NCBI GenBank assembly: GCA_964017045.1
Contig: OZ024811.1
Location: 13,421,818-13,485,817, forward strand
Length of the DNA: 64,000 nt
Reading direction: 5' to 3'
Origin: Omphiscola glabra
Taxonomy: Eukaryota; Mollusca; Gastropoda; Lymnaeidae
Shown in pieces: positions 23,898 through 35,339 of this stretch. Under the pieces are notes generated by a model. That model was not told the DNA's origin. It saw nothing but the letters and a program-made list of their open reading frames with translations, and ran no database searches. How positions within the stretch are numbered: position 1 is the first letter of the stretch; each line of letters begins with the position of its first letter. A program made the translations under genes and the position numbers.

Positions 23898-24487
23898 AGA
23901 GACAAAACAAAAACAAATGCATATTCACCCCACCCACCCCAGAACTTTAACATATCAAGTCATGGACGGCAGCCAGCACCATTGTTTATCAGTCAGATGG
24001 GGGTATCAGTCGGGGTAGTAGAGTTTAAAGAGATGTGTTTTGAGTGCAGTTTTGAAGGCCTGGGTGTTTGCTATATTGCGGATGTGTATGGGTAGAGAAT
24101 TCCATTGTTTTGAGGCCCGGAAATAGAAATTTGTTCACCATATATTTTAGTGCATGTCTTAGAAACGGACAGAATACGCGTGTCTGTGGAGGAGCAAAAC
24201 TGTCGAAGGAGTGAATAGACAGAAATAAGTTCGGTTAGATAGGAAGGGCAGGAATCTGAGAAAAAGTTTTGACAGAGAACAGACAGCTTGTAATCAATGC
24301 GTGCCTGTATAGGAAGCCAATGAAGTGAGTGGAGTTGTGGAGTGACGTGATTCCGTTTTTTATGCCTTTAGAACTAGCCTAGCAGCTGAGTTTTGAACCT
24401 TTTGTAGTTTTTCTATGAAGTGTTTTGGGGAAACTGACAGAAGAGAGTTGCAATAGTCAATACGAAAGAGAACAAGAGCACAGACTA

Positions 24488-24528
<41 letters not shown>
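23836..24528 (-). mobile_element. CR1/L2-like LINE RT remnant bounded by TA arrays
   Basis: The minus-strand translation from about 24490 to 23930 gives pieces in order: RIDYCNSLLSVSPKHFIEKL, LQKVQNSAARLV, WLPIQARIDYKL, then NIANTQAFKTALKTHLF. This is the C-terminal part of CR1/L2/Jockey-type reverse transcriptases. Frames are broken. (TA)n arrays at 23836-23893 and 24489-24527 sit at the two ends. Confidence 0.75.
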
Positions 24529-24529
<1 letters not shown>

Positions 24530-24678
24530 TAAGGGTTAACTGTTTCTGATTTATTAACGAACACGTAGATATTTTTATATTGTTAAAACCCTACTTCCCA
24601 ATCATCTATTAATAATTATGTCCAAAATAGTTGGTATGAAAAGTACTAATAATGAGATGGTGTAAGAGAGGAGCTTCC

Positions 24679-24698
24679 CCCCCCCCCCCCCCCCCCCG
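24679..24698. repeat. Poly-C tract
   Basis: A run of about 19 C next to a LINE 3' fragment. Length uncertain in any assembly. Confidence 0.9.
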
Positions 24699-24834
24699 GA
24701 TTTTGCAATAACTATAACAATTGGAAATTCCCGATTTTCGTTTTGTTTGCTGTGCTAATATCAGACGACCGTCCGTCTGCACTAAAGAATACTCTATGAT
24801 AGTCTTGAAAATGGAAAGCGGTCTGCTGGTGGGA

Positions 24835-25130
24835 AGAAGAAACATTTTAAAGACAACCTAAAATCCTGAATGAAACCGCTCGACATAAGCCCAGCCATAT
24901 CAGAGGAAAAAAGATCGAACATCATGGCGTTCCTCTTTACAAAGAAGCTCCATGCAACATGAAGTTAGCAGAACAGCGGCTGCAGAGCGCATGTGATATG
25001 CTAGAAAAACCCGGTGTGACTCCATTCCCGGAGATGCCTACAGCTCCCTGCACCTAGTGCAATAGACAATGTTGTGCCATAATCGGCGTTATGAGACATC
25101 TGCGCACCCAGAGACACAATAACAACTAAC
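24835..25130 (+). mobile_element. LINE 3' fragment with zinc-finger-like tail
   Basis: Starts with HFKDNLKS and PLDISPAISEEKRSN, then near the end C..CNRQCCAIIGVMRHLRTQ across one frame change. Many molluscan LINE polyproteins end in such a C2H2-like CNRxC..RIGL..H motif; a better-preserved relative is at 50739-51048. Dead fragment. Confidence 0.6.
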
Positions 25131-26377
25131 AACTAATACAAATGCGATGACTGAAGTGGTCATGGTAAATTTCCGAGTGACGAAAAGAAACAACAATATT
25201 TTGGGAGTAGTTTAGACTTGTATATTCTATCATCAACCAATTAGAAATTTACAATTATCTCTGTTCAGTTTGCATACAATTAATTATCAATTTTCTTCAG
25301 TGGCACAAAATATATACGTGTATTACGTCTTTATAGTATTGAATTAATATTAATCTGCTGCTAAGGCTACATCTCGTTTTTAACAAAAGCCGTTACATTG
25401 AAGATAAAGTTAACTTACTATTATTTCACCACATTATCACATTACTTTATTTCAAATGTACGTTGTTACTTTAAATATCAATTTAATTATCACTTTCAAT
25501 TTTAATTCGATTCAGTCCAAAACCTTGAACGATTCTTCAGTATTTCCATTTTTAGGTCCGATTTATGCACGTGTATACCTAGGTAACAACATTATCAATT
25601 AAAATTTCGTTCTTCTGTAAATTGTATTTTTTGTTCTTGCTATAGTTACCTGTATTGTATTAGTAGTTATTACTATCCAGTAGGTTGCCATAAATATTTT
25701 CAATCAGAATTTTATATTGAATCGCTACAATATGATTACCACAATGGCATGATTGTATGTACATATGATGTAATATTGATTTATCAATCCGTGTTTGTCT
25801 GAGTGTGAATAATTTAAAATGATATCGTAAGTACAAATATAAATAGCAGAGCTGTACTTTTAATTTAAAAATAAATCAGTTTAATGGCCTGTTGCCGGGT
25901 GGCAGGTGTTGGCGTGTCAGTGTTGTTTGTTTACACAATTTTACCTTACTCTGAGCGCAAAATACTGCCGCCATGTGTCCAGTGACAGGTTACAGTTTTA
26001 AATATATATTCGGATTATTTATAAAATCGAAGAAATCTCATATCCATAACCTTTTAACTACGATGAAATAATCCTAAGAAAATTGACTATTTTTCACAGA
26101 AACAAATGGTACAGGTTAACAACGTCCTGACTAACTCTGTATTATAAAGGTAACAATACACATGTTAAAAAACAACTCTTAACTTACACTTACAGGCTAT
26201 GACAAATACACTTAACTAGCAACATATACATGATGAATATATAATACCAGTCGTACAAATGCAAATTACAATTATTATCTTAATAACTAATATTTATAAA
26301 AGTAATCATATAGCAGTGTTTAACGTGTAGCACGTACACTGTCTTACATTCAGAATCAGTGTGAGACGTCAAAGCTA
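25131..26377. other. AT-rich stretch without a gene
   Basis: AT-rich except for a short less AT-rich patch at 25880-25995. I see no coding, RNA or mobile feature that I can name. Confidence 0.4.
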
Positions 26378-26975
26378 ACATTCATGTCTGTTAATGTCAA
26401 ATAGGAGATGGAGTCGGTGGGCCGTCGAGCGCGAGCTCTCAATGCCCCCGGCACACCTCCACACAGGCCAGCCGCAGGGCTTCCCCGCCGACAGACCGTG
26501 CGGCGGCGCGCCGGAAACCTCCCCCTTGGCCTGGGGGACGTCCTGTCGACCGAAAACGCTGCGTTTAAAGCGTTCGCGATCCACTCTCCAGGAGTCAGGA
26601 CGGCCTTGCTTCCACTCCGGAGGGATGATGTTGCGTTACCACCCCCACAGCCCAGGGAGCCTTTCGGTCGGGACGTTAAGGTGGGACGAAACGGTTGCCT
26701 AGGAGCGGCTTTCTCACGGCCGCGTAGCTAAAACCATAGGTATAGGCATTCGCCACCCCTACCTCATATCCATCAACGGCAGCAAGTAATCATTTTAGAC
26801 TGCTACTCCCGTTGCGTTTGGAGTCATGCGGTCGGCCGATGTTTTTTATGCTTCGGGTGGACAACTCCACCATACCAGTCCGCCACGCCACGAAGAGGCA
26901 AACCCCATGTGGACGCCCCCAAGTTGCCCCAGAGGCGCTGCCGCGGACGCACGGCACGGAACATACATGTCTAGA
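26378..26975. other. GC- and CpG-rich island of unknown nature
   Basis: About 600 bases that are strikingly GC- and CpG-rich (for example CCGTGCGGCGGCGCGCCGG at about 26507) in an otherwise AT-rich window, with sharp edges. Both strands have open frames of 60-107 codons, as expected from GC-rich DNA, and none resembles a family I know. It could be the 5' region of a mobile element, a CpG island, or foreign DNA. I cannot choose. Confidence 0.5.
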
Positions 26976-28190
26976 AGTTGCCATTGTACTGTCTTTTTTA
27001 TTCATGTATGGTGTCTTTATAAGATGCACTTATATAAGGACAGTTCACAAGGTGGAAGATTTGATTGTGTGTTTTTGTGCAGCATACAGTTTTTTACAAT
27101 CACATGATTGATTTTTGACCAAATAACGGCACACATGTTCATGCTTACCCAGAATAAAATACTGAGTGGTTTTTAGATTAAAGAAAAAAAACAAAACTCA
27201 TTTAAATGGGGGGGGGGGGGATTTAATTAGATCTGTTCTCTTATAGCGGTTATATAAATATCATCTCAAACAAAGTAATTGCATGGGTGGATGGGTTTAG
27301 AAAAAGAAAGTAGTACACATGCACTTGATTATTCATACTAAAATAGTGTTGGGTACTGAACACATACTTTTTTACTCCTTTTTTTTATGTTAATATAAGC
27401 TATGCAGCACTTAAAGTCGATAGTGTCATTAAGGAAGAGTGATTTCAAGACATGTTTTAATCAAGAAGAAAAATTAGCAATGTGTATTTTTGTAATTCCT
27501 CTGAGATATTCTAATTTTAATGTGCGTTTTTTTGCTGTATGTTTAGAACAAATATACTAACACTGTAATTTAAAATACATTTAAATTCAACTGGCATCAA
27601 AACAAAAAAATGATATCTATTTTTATATCAACTGCTCTTATCTCATCTCGTCTCTTATAAAAATATAACGATATAAAAAATAAAAGTTTAAGTTCTTAGT
27701 AGAATAATTTCATGTATGATTTATTATTTTATTTGTATAATATATTTAAGTAGTGATGTGCAAATTATTGTTGGCTAAATTTCAATGATCTAATTTAAAT
27801 TAGTTTATTTTATTTTAGAATAAAAATGAACACAATGGTGGGTTCTAAATGAATTGATGTGTAATGCATCATACACTGTATTGTCCTGATAAATTGTAAA
27901 GTGAGTTTGGGGTGGTTGTTTAAATCGTTAATCCTATTAACATTTGGGTATATAACTTGCTTTTTAAGCAATGTAAACGATTTTAATAATTAATAAGGCA
28001 TCGTGCCTAGAATATTATATCTATATTCATTAAGACACATTTAAAACGTTAATTTAACGGTTTTGATAGGGCTCCATTTTAAATTATAACCTTGGGATAT
28101 ATATATTTTATTTTTTTTATTATTTTTAAATGTATACGAATATTACTTTTACTATCCGAGAAACGTAATAATTTTAGAAATTACTCCTCG
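26976..28190. other. AT-rich stretch without a gene
   Basis: AT-rich with a G12-type run near 27208. No supported feature. Confidence 0.4.
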
Positions 28191-28329
28191 AAATTAATGA
28201 TAGAAGATTGTTTTGGAAACATTATATGTTTCTATTCTGAATAATAAAAATAAATTGCTAACTCGAATTAAGATATTTTTTAAGAAAGCTATCAGATATT
28301 TAAAACATAATTTTGGTACTGATTTAACT

Positions 28330-28500
28330 AGTGATGGTTTACTTAATGTGTGTGGTGTGTCCTTTGTTATATACGTTTTGTGTATATCGTTTTTGTAGGT
28401 ATGAGTGTATGTGTGTGTAGGCTTGTTTATGTGTGCTTTGTTTTGTATGTTTATGAATATGTGTTTGCGTGATAGAAAATGTGTGTACGTGGGAGTATTT
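28330..28500. repeat. TG-rich low-complexity stretch
   Basis: Imperfect TG/TATG-rich DNA (GTGTGTGG, GTGTATGTGTGTGTAG). The minus-strand frames rich in His and Thr across it are low-complexity artefacts. Confidence 0.6.
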
Positions 28501-28559
28501 GACATAACCTTTAAATGTTATCTCATAAGTGTTTGCTATAAATAGTTGAATGATTTCCA

Positions 28560-29217
28560 AAGAGGCTGGGCAATCCCTTCAAACACGGAGATGTGCGCAT
28601 TTTAAAACATATATGGCACTCTTCCCGGTTTTGATAACGCTATCATTAATGTTTTCCTTATGTTTTAGAAATACAACTTGGCTAAATTGTGTGAGATTTA
28701 ACACATAAACGTTTTAATTTGTGAGGTCAGGATATATTTTCTTAGCTCATTTCAACTCTAACTCAACTTTTGGACATTGTACAGCATTAGTATTTGAAAG
28801 TAAGTTGTTATGCTCTGTTCTGTTTTAAGCAATTTTAATCCAACGTTAAATATTTTTAAACTTTATTTTTCCAATGTTACTTTAATTAAATTGCTAAGAT
28901 ATGAATGTCATTGCAAATACAAATTTTATCAAAATAAAGGTAAATGTACGCAAAATATAATTTCTTTTAAGCAAATGTTTTAGGAGAGGTAAAAATAAAA
29001 ATTTAAAAATAAATCAAATCAAATAACTAAGAGAAATAAATGTAAATAACTTTATTTTAGACTTAGCGTTTTATGTAGTAGGCTAGATTTAATCTATCCA
29101 TTAATTCTGTGAGGGTTTATTAAATTTGTTTTCTTTTACATTTGGTGAATGTCTTTGTTTAGTGAATGAAATTTCATTAATGTGCAGAATGAGATATACA
29201 TCTGTAGATAACACGCA
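28560..29217. other. AT-rich stretch without a gene
   Basis: No supported feature; AT-rich with short frames only. Confidence 0.4.
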
Positions 29218-29233
29218 CAGGGAGAGAGATAGA

Positions 29234-29267
<34 letters not shown>

Positions 29268-29280
29268 TAGAGAGATAGAG

Positions 29281-29363
<83 letters not shown>

Positions 29364-29425
29364 GAGAGCGACTTAGAGAAACAGAAAGAGAAAGAGACAG
29401 AGAAAAATGAAGAGAGAAATAAAAA
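29218..29425. repeat. (GA)n / GATAGA microsatellite
   Basis: Long purine-only GAGAGA array with interspersed GATA units, followed to about 29750 by looser GA-rich DNA. Serine/leucine-rich minus-strand frames are artefacts. Confidence 0.95.
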
Positions 29426-29814
29426 ATGCGAATCAAACGTTTTTTATAAAAAGAGACATAGAAAAAGAGGGGGACATAGAGAGCCATAGAAAGTTAGGGA
29501 CTCTTAGAGACATCTGAGAGAGAGATAGAAAGAGCGAGAGACTGAGACATATCGGAGAGAGAGAGGTAATAAAAATGAGATATAATGATATTAATAAAAG
29601 AAAAGAGAGAGAGAAAGTTGGTGAGACTTAGAGAAAGAGGGTAAGGGGGGCAGATACATCGACAGATAATAACGAATGAGATACAATGATGTAAACAAAA
29701 TAAATGTAACACAGAGAGACTTTAGGAAACAGAGAGAAAGAGAGAGAGAATTATGGATTGAGAGAGATAGCTAATAACAAATGAGATACAATAATATTAA
29801 TAAAAAGAGAGCGA

Positions 29815-30135
29815 AAAGAGTGAGAGAGAGAAAGTGTAGAGAGAGAAAGTGTAGAGTGAGAAAGTGTAGAGAGAGAAAGTGTAGAGAGAGAAAGTGTAGA
29901 GAGAGAAAGTGTAGAGAGAGAAAGTGTAGAGAGAAAGTGTAGAGAGAGAAAGTGTAGAGAGAAAGTGTAGAGAGAAAGCGTAGAGAGAAAGTGTAGAGAG
30001 AGAAAGTGTAGAGAGAAAGTGTAGAGAGAGAAAGTGTAGAGAGAAAGTGTAGAGAGAGAAAGTGTAGAGAGAGAAAGTGTAGAGAGAAAGTGTAGAGAGA
30101 AAGTGTAGAGAGAGAAAGTGTAGAGAGAACTAGAG
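29815..30135. repeat. 12-14-bp minisatellite (GAGAGAAAGTGTA)n
   Basis: About 22-24 units alternating between AGAGAGAAAGTGT (14-bp spacing) and AGAGAAAGTGT (12-bp spacing). It lies at the end of the GA-rich block and probably arose from it. A minus-strand frame reading Ser-Leu-His-Phe repeats has no other support. Confidence 0.9.
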
Positions 30136-30249
30136 ACTCTGGGAGAGTTACTGAAAGTTAGGAACAGAAAGAGAGGGACATTGATATTATCCACGGATGT
30201 GGGATGTTAAAGAACAATGTTAGACAGTAATATTTAAGAGATACCTAAT

Positions 30250-30550
30250 TCCCGTATGCCTTTTATTTTGTCTTGGGTATACCCATCTACAAGAATTTGC
30301 CCATTCATATCGGTCATGCGCTTTCTTTCCCGTTGCTTCCAAGTGTATCTCATACTTTGTTTGTCTCCTTCTAGCCCGCGTCTCCATGTATTCCTTGGCA
30401 TTCCTCTCTTTCTCTTTCCCCCGTGGATTCCATGTTGGAATTGTCTAGTTAAGGTTTGTGGGTGTTTGTGCTGATTGTGCCCTATCCACCTTCATATTTT
30501 CCTTCGGATTTCTTCAGCAATAGACTCTTGGTATGTCCTTTCCTTTTAAT
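30250..30550 (-). mobile_element. LINE 3' fragment (RT C-terminal tail)
   Basis: The minus strand reads TYQESIAEEIRRKIWRWIGH, then FQHGIHGGKRKRGMPRNTWR, then MRYTWKQ. This matches in order the WRWIGH / KRKRGRPRNTWR tail seen in the fragments at 13378 and 19690, but in the opposite orientation. Confidence 0.65.
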
Positions 30551-30795
30551 TGATGATGATGTCTGACCACGTCAACTGTTTCTTTGTGTACTTTCTTTGT
30601 GATGCTCGCTTTTCTCTAGATTTAGACTGCATAAAGAAGGGCTGTTTGTTCTGAAAGTACTGACTTTGGATATTGAATAATTCACATTTTAGACAAATTA
30701 GAAACTTAATTTTAAGAACAGGCAAGATGTTTTTCATTTTAAAAAAATAGCCTCTATATTTAATCAAACAGAAATCATAGTATACTTTCTTGGCA

Positions 30796-31462
30796 CCAGT
30801 CAATAGGCCAGTACAGTATACTTAAATTGAGACAGCCAGTAGGCCTATACTGTATACTTAAATTGTGACAGGCAGTAGGCCTATACTGAATACTTAAATT
30901 GTGACAGGCAGCAGCCCTATACTGAATACTTAAATTGTGACAGGCAGTAGGCCTATACTGTATACTTAAATTGTGACAGGCAGTAGGCCTATACTGTATA
31001 CTTAAATTGAGACAGCCAGTAGGCCTATACTGTATACTTAAATTGTGACAGGCAGTAGGCCTATACTGTATACTTAAATTGTGACAGGCAGTAGGCCTAT
31101 ACTGTATACTTAAATTGTGACAAGCAGTAGGCCTATACTGTATACTTAAATTGAGACAGCCAGTAGGCCTACACTGTATACTTAAATTGTGACAGGCCGT
31201 AGGCCTATACTGTATACTTATATTGTGACAGGCAGTAGGCCTATACTGTATACTTATATTATACCAGTCAGAAGGCATGTACATTACACTTACATTGTAC
31301 CATTCAGTAGGCTTTTACAGATTACTTGTATTGTGCCAGTCAGTAGGCATGTACATTATACTTGCATTGTGCCAGTAATTGGGTCTGTACAGTATACTTG
31401 CATTGTGCCAGTCACTATGCATGTACAACATACTTACATTGCATTAGTCAGTATGTCTATAT
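30796..31462. repeat. 36-bp minisatellite
   Basis: Unit CAGTAGGCCTATACTGTATA plus CTTAAATTGTGACAGG, 36 bases. About 13 units to 31260 are close to the consensus; those from about 31265 to 31462 are progressively diverged. Because 36 is a multiple of three, the minus strand stays open and encodes 12-residue repeats (NLSIQYRPTACH). The array abuts a LINE fragment at 31463. Confidence 0.92.
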
Positions 31463-31870
31463 ATAATCATTGCTCTACGGATGTGAAACGTGGACAGTCT
31501 ACCAGTGTCACGCCAAGAAACTGAACCATGTTCACACACTATGCCTCAGGAAACTACTGCCACAGAGGTTCTCGCTAGAGCGAACATACCTAGTATCTTC
31601 ACCACCCTGATACAGTCTCAACTCCGTTGGATGGGACATGTGGCCCGGATGGAAGACCACCGGCTCCCTAAACATATATTCTATGGTGAACTCACGATAG
31701 GCAAGCGCTCACAATGACGTCAAAACAAACGCTACAAAGACTCACTGAAAGTGGCACTAAAGGCCTTCTGCATTGACCCTACTAAATGAATGCAGATAGC
31801 CCAGGACAGAGTAAGGTGGAGATCAGCTGCCAGGGGGCTAAATCTGACGATGCCAGTAGCATAGCAACCA
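31463..31870 (+). mobile_element. LINE 3' fragment
   Basis: Begins [20 protein letters not shown], then VARMEDHRLPKHIFYGEL, GKRSQ, RYKDSLKVALKAFCIDPTK and AQDRVRWR, separated by stops. This is the standard order of the C-terminal domain of many molluscan LINE RTs. Broken by stops and one or more frame changes. Confidence 0.8.
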
Positions 31871-33388
31871 CTGAGTCCGGGCAGACTAGCCCGGAAGAGC
31901 AATATTAAATCACCGACTGTAGCAACTATCCCACTGCCCGAGGTGCCAGAGATTATTCCGAGCGCGGATCGGATTAGCAGGCCACCTACGAAATCACCGT
32001 AACTCAACATCCCCCTTAACCGAATGACTTCAGTTTTGTCAGTCAAAATTCTTCACCTACACATGAGTCAATGCTATAAAAGAAAGCAGATCAACCTGAC
32101 AACCTCACTTGCTCCTTTCTCCACAATGAATAAAACGGTGCTGTTCCTCCATTAACGTATACCCCATTGTAGGCTTTTATTGATATTAATATTAAATTTG
32201 TCAATGTACATCGTTTACGAGTACATAACTAACTAATATAAACTGATAATTAATTATTAATTCCTTTGGGTTCTTTGTTTGTCAATTTACGATTGGATGG
32301 GTATTCTGAAAATATACTTCTTATAAATCAAAACATTTTCATTATGTTTTTATCTTATCATAATATATATATATATATATATATTAACGAATCCTATTTA
32401 ATTCAATGACAATGTTCTATTATAATATGTGGTGCTTATTTAAGTGAATTAAGGCTTAAACATGAAAACAAAAAGCTGTTTAAAAAATTATTTGTTTTTA
32501 ATTTTTTTCTGTACGTTTTATTTTCGTATTTTTTTAGATGTTAAATACATACATTTTAAAATCCTTTCTGGGTTTCTGGCAAAAAATCGGAAGTCTTAAA
32601 GACACACTTCCCGTTATTCTATTGAACTGAAAATTAGCACACAGAATCCTTGCCAAGGACAACAGATTCTTTCAAGTTTTTAAGCCCCACCCTTTAATCT
32701 CGAAAAATCAGTTTTCGCTGTATTTCAAGAGTAAGATGAAGGAAATATGATGCCCCTGATTTCCGCGAAAACAATTCCTGATAACTTCGCTTAATCATTT
32801 TTTTTTTAAAATTCGCAATTTTGTTTTACTGTATAGTATAGTGCGTTCAAAAAGAAATTTGACAAAAATTTTAACATGTGAACTGAAAAAAAGTTTAGAC
32901 CAAATTTCCGTTCGATCAAATTTCCGTCGATCAATTTTCTGTCGACGAAATTTCTTTCGATCAAATTTCCGGTAACCGTATTTTACATGACGGCTAATTT
33001 TATTCTCCATCTGCTATTATCTTAATGAGAAATCGCAAAGATTTGTTGACTTGAGATTGTATCTATATGACGCCGTTATATAAATATATTTTTTTTAGAT
33101 CAGATTCAAAGTGAACAAAATCAAATGCTGTAAAAGGATTTTATAACATGTGATATCTAGATTTATTGACATACTAAATAAAGTGAGATTTTTGTAAAGA
33201 TTTGAATTTGTAAGTTTATCTTTTTTTTTTTTTAAAATAAACGGGACATTTTTTAAAAGACTAAAATATTCACAAATAACTCTCTGCACATGGTTGTATA
33301 CATAAAACACTAACTGCTCATTTCGCCATAGCTACCTTACTGCCTTGAATTATTTCACCACATGATTTTATTTTTATTTGGTTTACAG
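31871..33388. other. Mostly gene-free stretch upstream of the orphan C1q exon
   Basis: Possible LINE 3' untranslated sequence to about 32170, a short TA array at 32361-32382, and a small degenerate repeat of GATCAAATTTCCGT-like units at 32895-32985. I searched for coiled-coil exons that would precede the C1q exon at 33389 and found none. Confidence 0.45.
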
Positions 33389-33892
33389 AAAGTGAAATCA
33401 ACCAACCCACTTTATTATTTAACGGCTGTAAAAAAATCAAGATACAGACTTGAATGTTACAATAAAGACAAGTTTGATGATGTTTCAACTAATTATGGAA
33501 GTCACTTTAATCCACCGTCAGGTGAATTCACTACCCCACTAGATGGTTTTTATTTAATAAGTATTAATTTATCTGGAACAGCAGATAAATCATTCAATAT
33601 TGAATGTATTGAGAAGGTGAAAAGTAAGCAAACTACATTTGAACATTCTCGTAAACTGCGCTGTGTATCTGACAACGAATGTGTTATATGTTTAGTTAAA
33701 TTAACAGCAGGAGACGAGCTGGTTCTGCGATTGGAAACGAAGGTAGCAAAGCCCCTTTTTATTAATAAGATACAGTTTTCATGTTTTATGATAAAAATAA
33801 TGATGACATTTGTTTTTTTTTTCAAAATAAAATGTCATTACCACTTTATTATAATATTTAATACATCAGCCATATTTCTTTTTAAAAATTAG
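33389..33892 (+). CDS. Orphan C1q-domain exon, possibly decaying
   Basis: After a good acceptor (TTTGGTTTACAG) the frame gives KVKSTNPLYYL and then a clear C1q fold: YGSHFNPPSGEFTTPLDGFY, a middle half with four cysteines, and closing KIQFSCFMIKI. Two oddities suggest decay. The stop that follows FSC.MIK in the 22658 exon is missing, so the frame runs about 30 AT-rich codons further. The acceptor phase is 0, whereas the related exon uses phase 1; read in phase 1 the exon hits TGA after 21 codons, and removing one A from the A7 run at about 33432 would join that frame to the domain. No upstream exons of its own are visible. It could be the remains of another duplicate, or a gene whose other exons have diverged. 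Confidence 0.6.
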   Translation, partial: KVKSTNPLYYLTAVKKSRYRLECYNKDKFDDVSTNYGSHFNPPSGEFTTPLDGFYLISINLSGTADKSFNIECIEKVKSKQTTFEHSRKLRCVSDNECVICLVKLTAGDELVLRLETKVAKPLFINKIQFSCFMIKIMMTFVFFFKIKCHYHFIIIFNTSAIFLFKN

Positions 33893-35159
33893 TGACACGC
33901 GAATTGAAGTAGTGTGCAACTTTTGCTTTGTCAAGTATACTTCAAATACGTGTATACGTCTTAACAGGAAACAAATTAGAAAAAAAAATGGCGATGGCTT
34001 GAAATTAAAATAGAAACCCATAGTTTTTTTTAAAACAACAACTGTGAACCTAAAACAATAACAGAAGCAATACGAAATAAATGATGAATAACTGAGCTGA
34101 CCTGGAATGAGCTCGCTAACATTTCTGTCCAGATACCATAGTGTTTTTTTAAAAAATCGGTTCTTGATTTTTCTTGTTTTATTTTTAATAATTTTCGACA
34201 ACCTCCTAACAAATGAATAACTTTGACAATGTTGGATGTTTTAGTTTATATTTTCTTTCAAGATGTTACTGTCTTCCAAATGTGGTATCAACCTTGTATG
34301 TCTTTCAGCTTTAACGTATCAAATTATTTTTACTTAAACTCATTTGCTTCTTTTAAAAAAATATAAAATTAAAATATGGTTAAAATTTTGCACCGTTGAA
34401 ATTCTTTTTAAAAACGTCAACATTGTAGCAAATTATTTTTTAAATATTTTAAATGTTTAAATAATACGACTTCAGAACATATATTTTTCTGCATAATGTA
34501 CATATATATTTTTTTAATTAAAATTAATATTTATTTACAAAATTAAATAATATTGAGAACATATGGGATAAAAATACGCTTTTAGTTTTTGGTACAATTT
34601 TTAAACCTTTGCCAAGTTGTACCGCTATACAGTAATGTGTATATTTCTTCATTTTATTATGATAATACATATGTAATTAATATTTAATCACAAGACACAC
34701 TTACAACTGATGTTGAATAAATTCCAAAGTTGAAAAAAAAAACACTCAAAATTTGAAAAAAATCAGACACGTAACAAGCTATTTGCATTTTAAAAGATGC
34801 GATATATCTGTCGAATATTAATATAGTCTCTAGTAATTTGTTGCCCACCAAACATTTTATTTTATTGTCCTCCTTGTGCCTTGTGTCTTAGATCAGTTAA
34901 TGAACGCTTGAACGCTTTTAGTCCCATCATGCTTGTAGCTTACTGTAACGTGAGTTTATTGTTGCTGTGACTTAATATCTTTAGTCTGTTATTAGGGTAT
35001 GTTATTATCGTTCGGTGGTTAGTGTGAGAGCATAGTTCAAAATGTTGTACATCTGCTAGTGGTCATGTGTAAAATGATCCATTTAATTTAGTAGTTTTGT
35101 GTGAGACGACTTATCGAGTGGCCGCGTACGAGTCCATCTATCTGCACCTGGGCGCCGTG
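33893..35159. other. AT-rich stretch without a gene
   Basis: Very AT-rich, short random frames only. No supported feature. Confidence 0.4.
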
Positions 35160-35334
35160 TGTTAAACGACCCATCTGGGGGTTTGCGCGACCCTTTCCCA
35201 TGGGTCGCCTAAGACCATCTGAAAACACATATACTCTACAGTTATGAAGTAAAAACCAAAAAAAAAATTGTTGCTGGGGGTCGCCACAACATGAGGAACT
35301 GTTGTGGAAGGGTCGGGAAGGTTGAGAACCACTG
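35160..35334 (+). mobile_element. SPIN-like hAT non-autonomous element
   Basis: Carries the SPIN-type blocks in order: GCGACCCTTT, GGGTCGCCTAAGACCATCTG, AACACATAT, ACAGTTATGAAGT, GGGGGTCGCCACAACATGAG, GAACTGT, then the terminal GGTTGAGAACCACTG. The right terminus is clear; the left terminus is degenerate, so the start and the target duplication are uncertain. It is in the opposite orientation to the two copies at 47258 and 55963. Too short to code for transposase. Confidence 0.8.
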
Positions 35335-35339
35335 ATCTA

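Noticed and set aside
26375..27111. Overlapping open frames on both strands of the GC-rich island
   Set aside because: Expected from high GC; none resembles a known protein and none has splice or start support.
29101..30194. Serine/leucine-rich minus-strand frames of 72-147 codons
   Set aside because: Products of (GA)n and the 12-14-bp minisatellite; no start context, domain or splice signals.
30775..31284. 169-codon repetitive protein
   Set aside because: Open only because the 36-bp unit is a multiple of three; no unit shows coding constraint.
30796..31462. CRISPR-like array (36-bp repeats)
   Set aside because: Units are directly abutting with no unique spacers, and the genome is clearly eukaryotic.
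33389..33892. Alternative last exon of the C1q gene at 15614-23067
   Set aside because: That gene's exon 6 ends in phase 1; joined in that phase this exon hits a stop after 21 codons.
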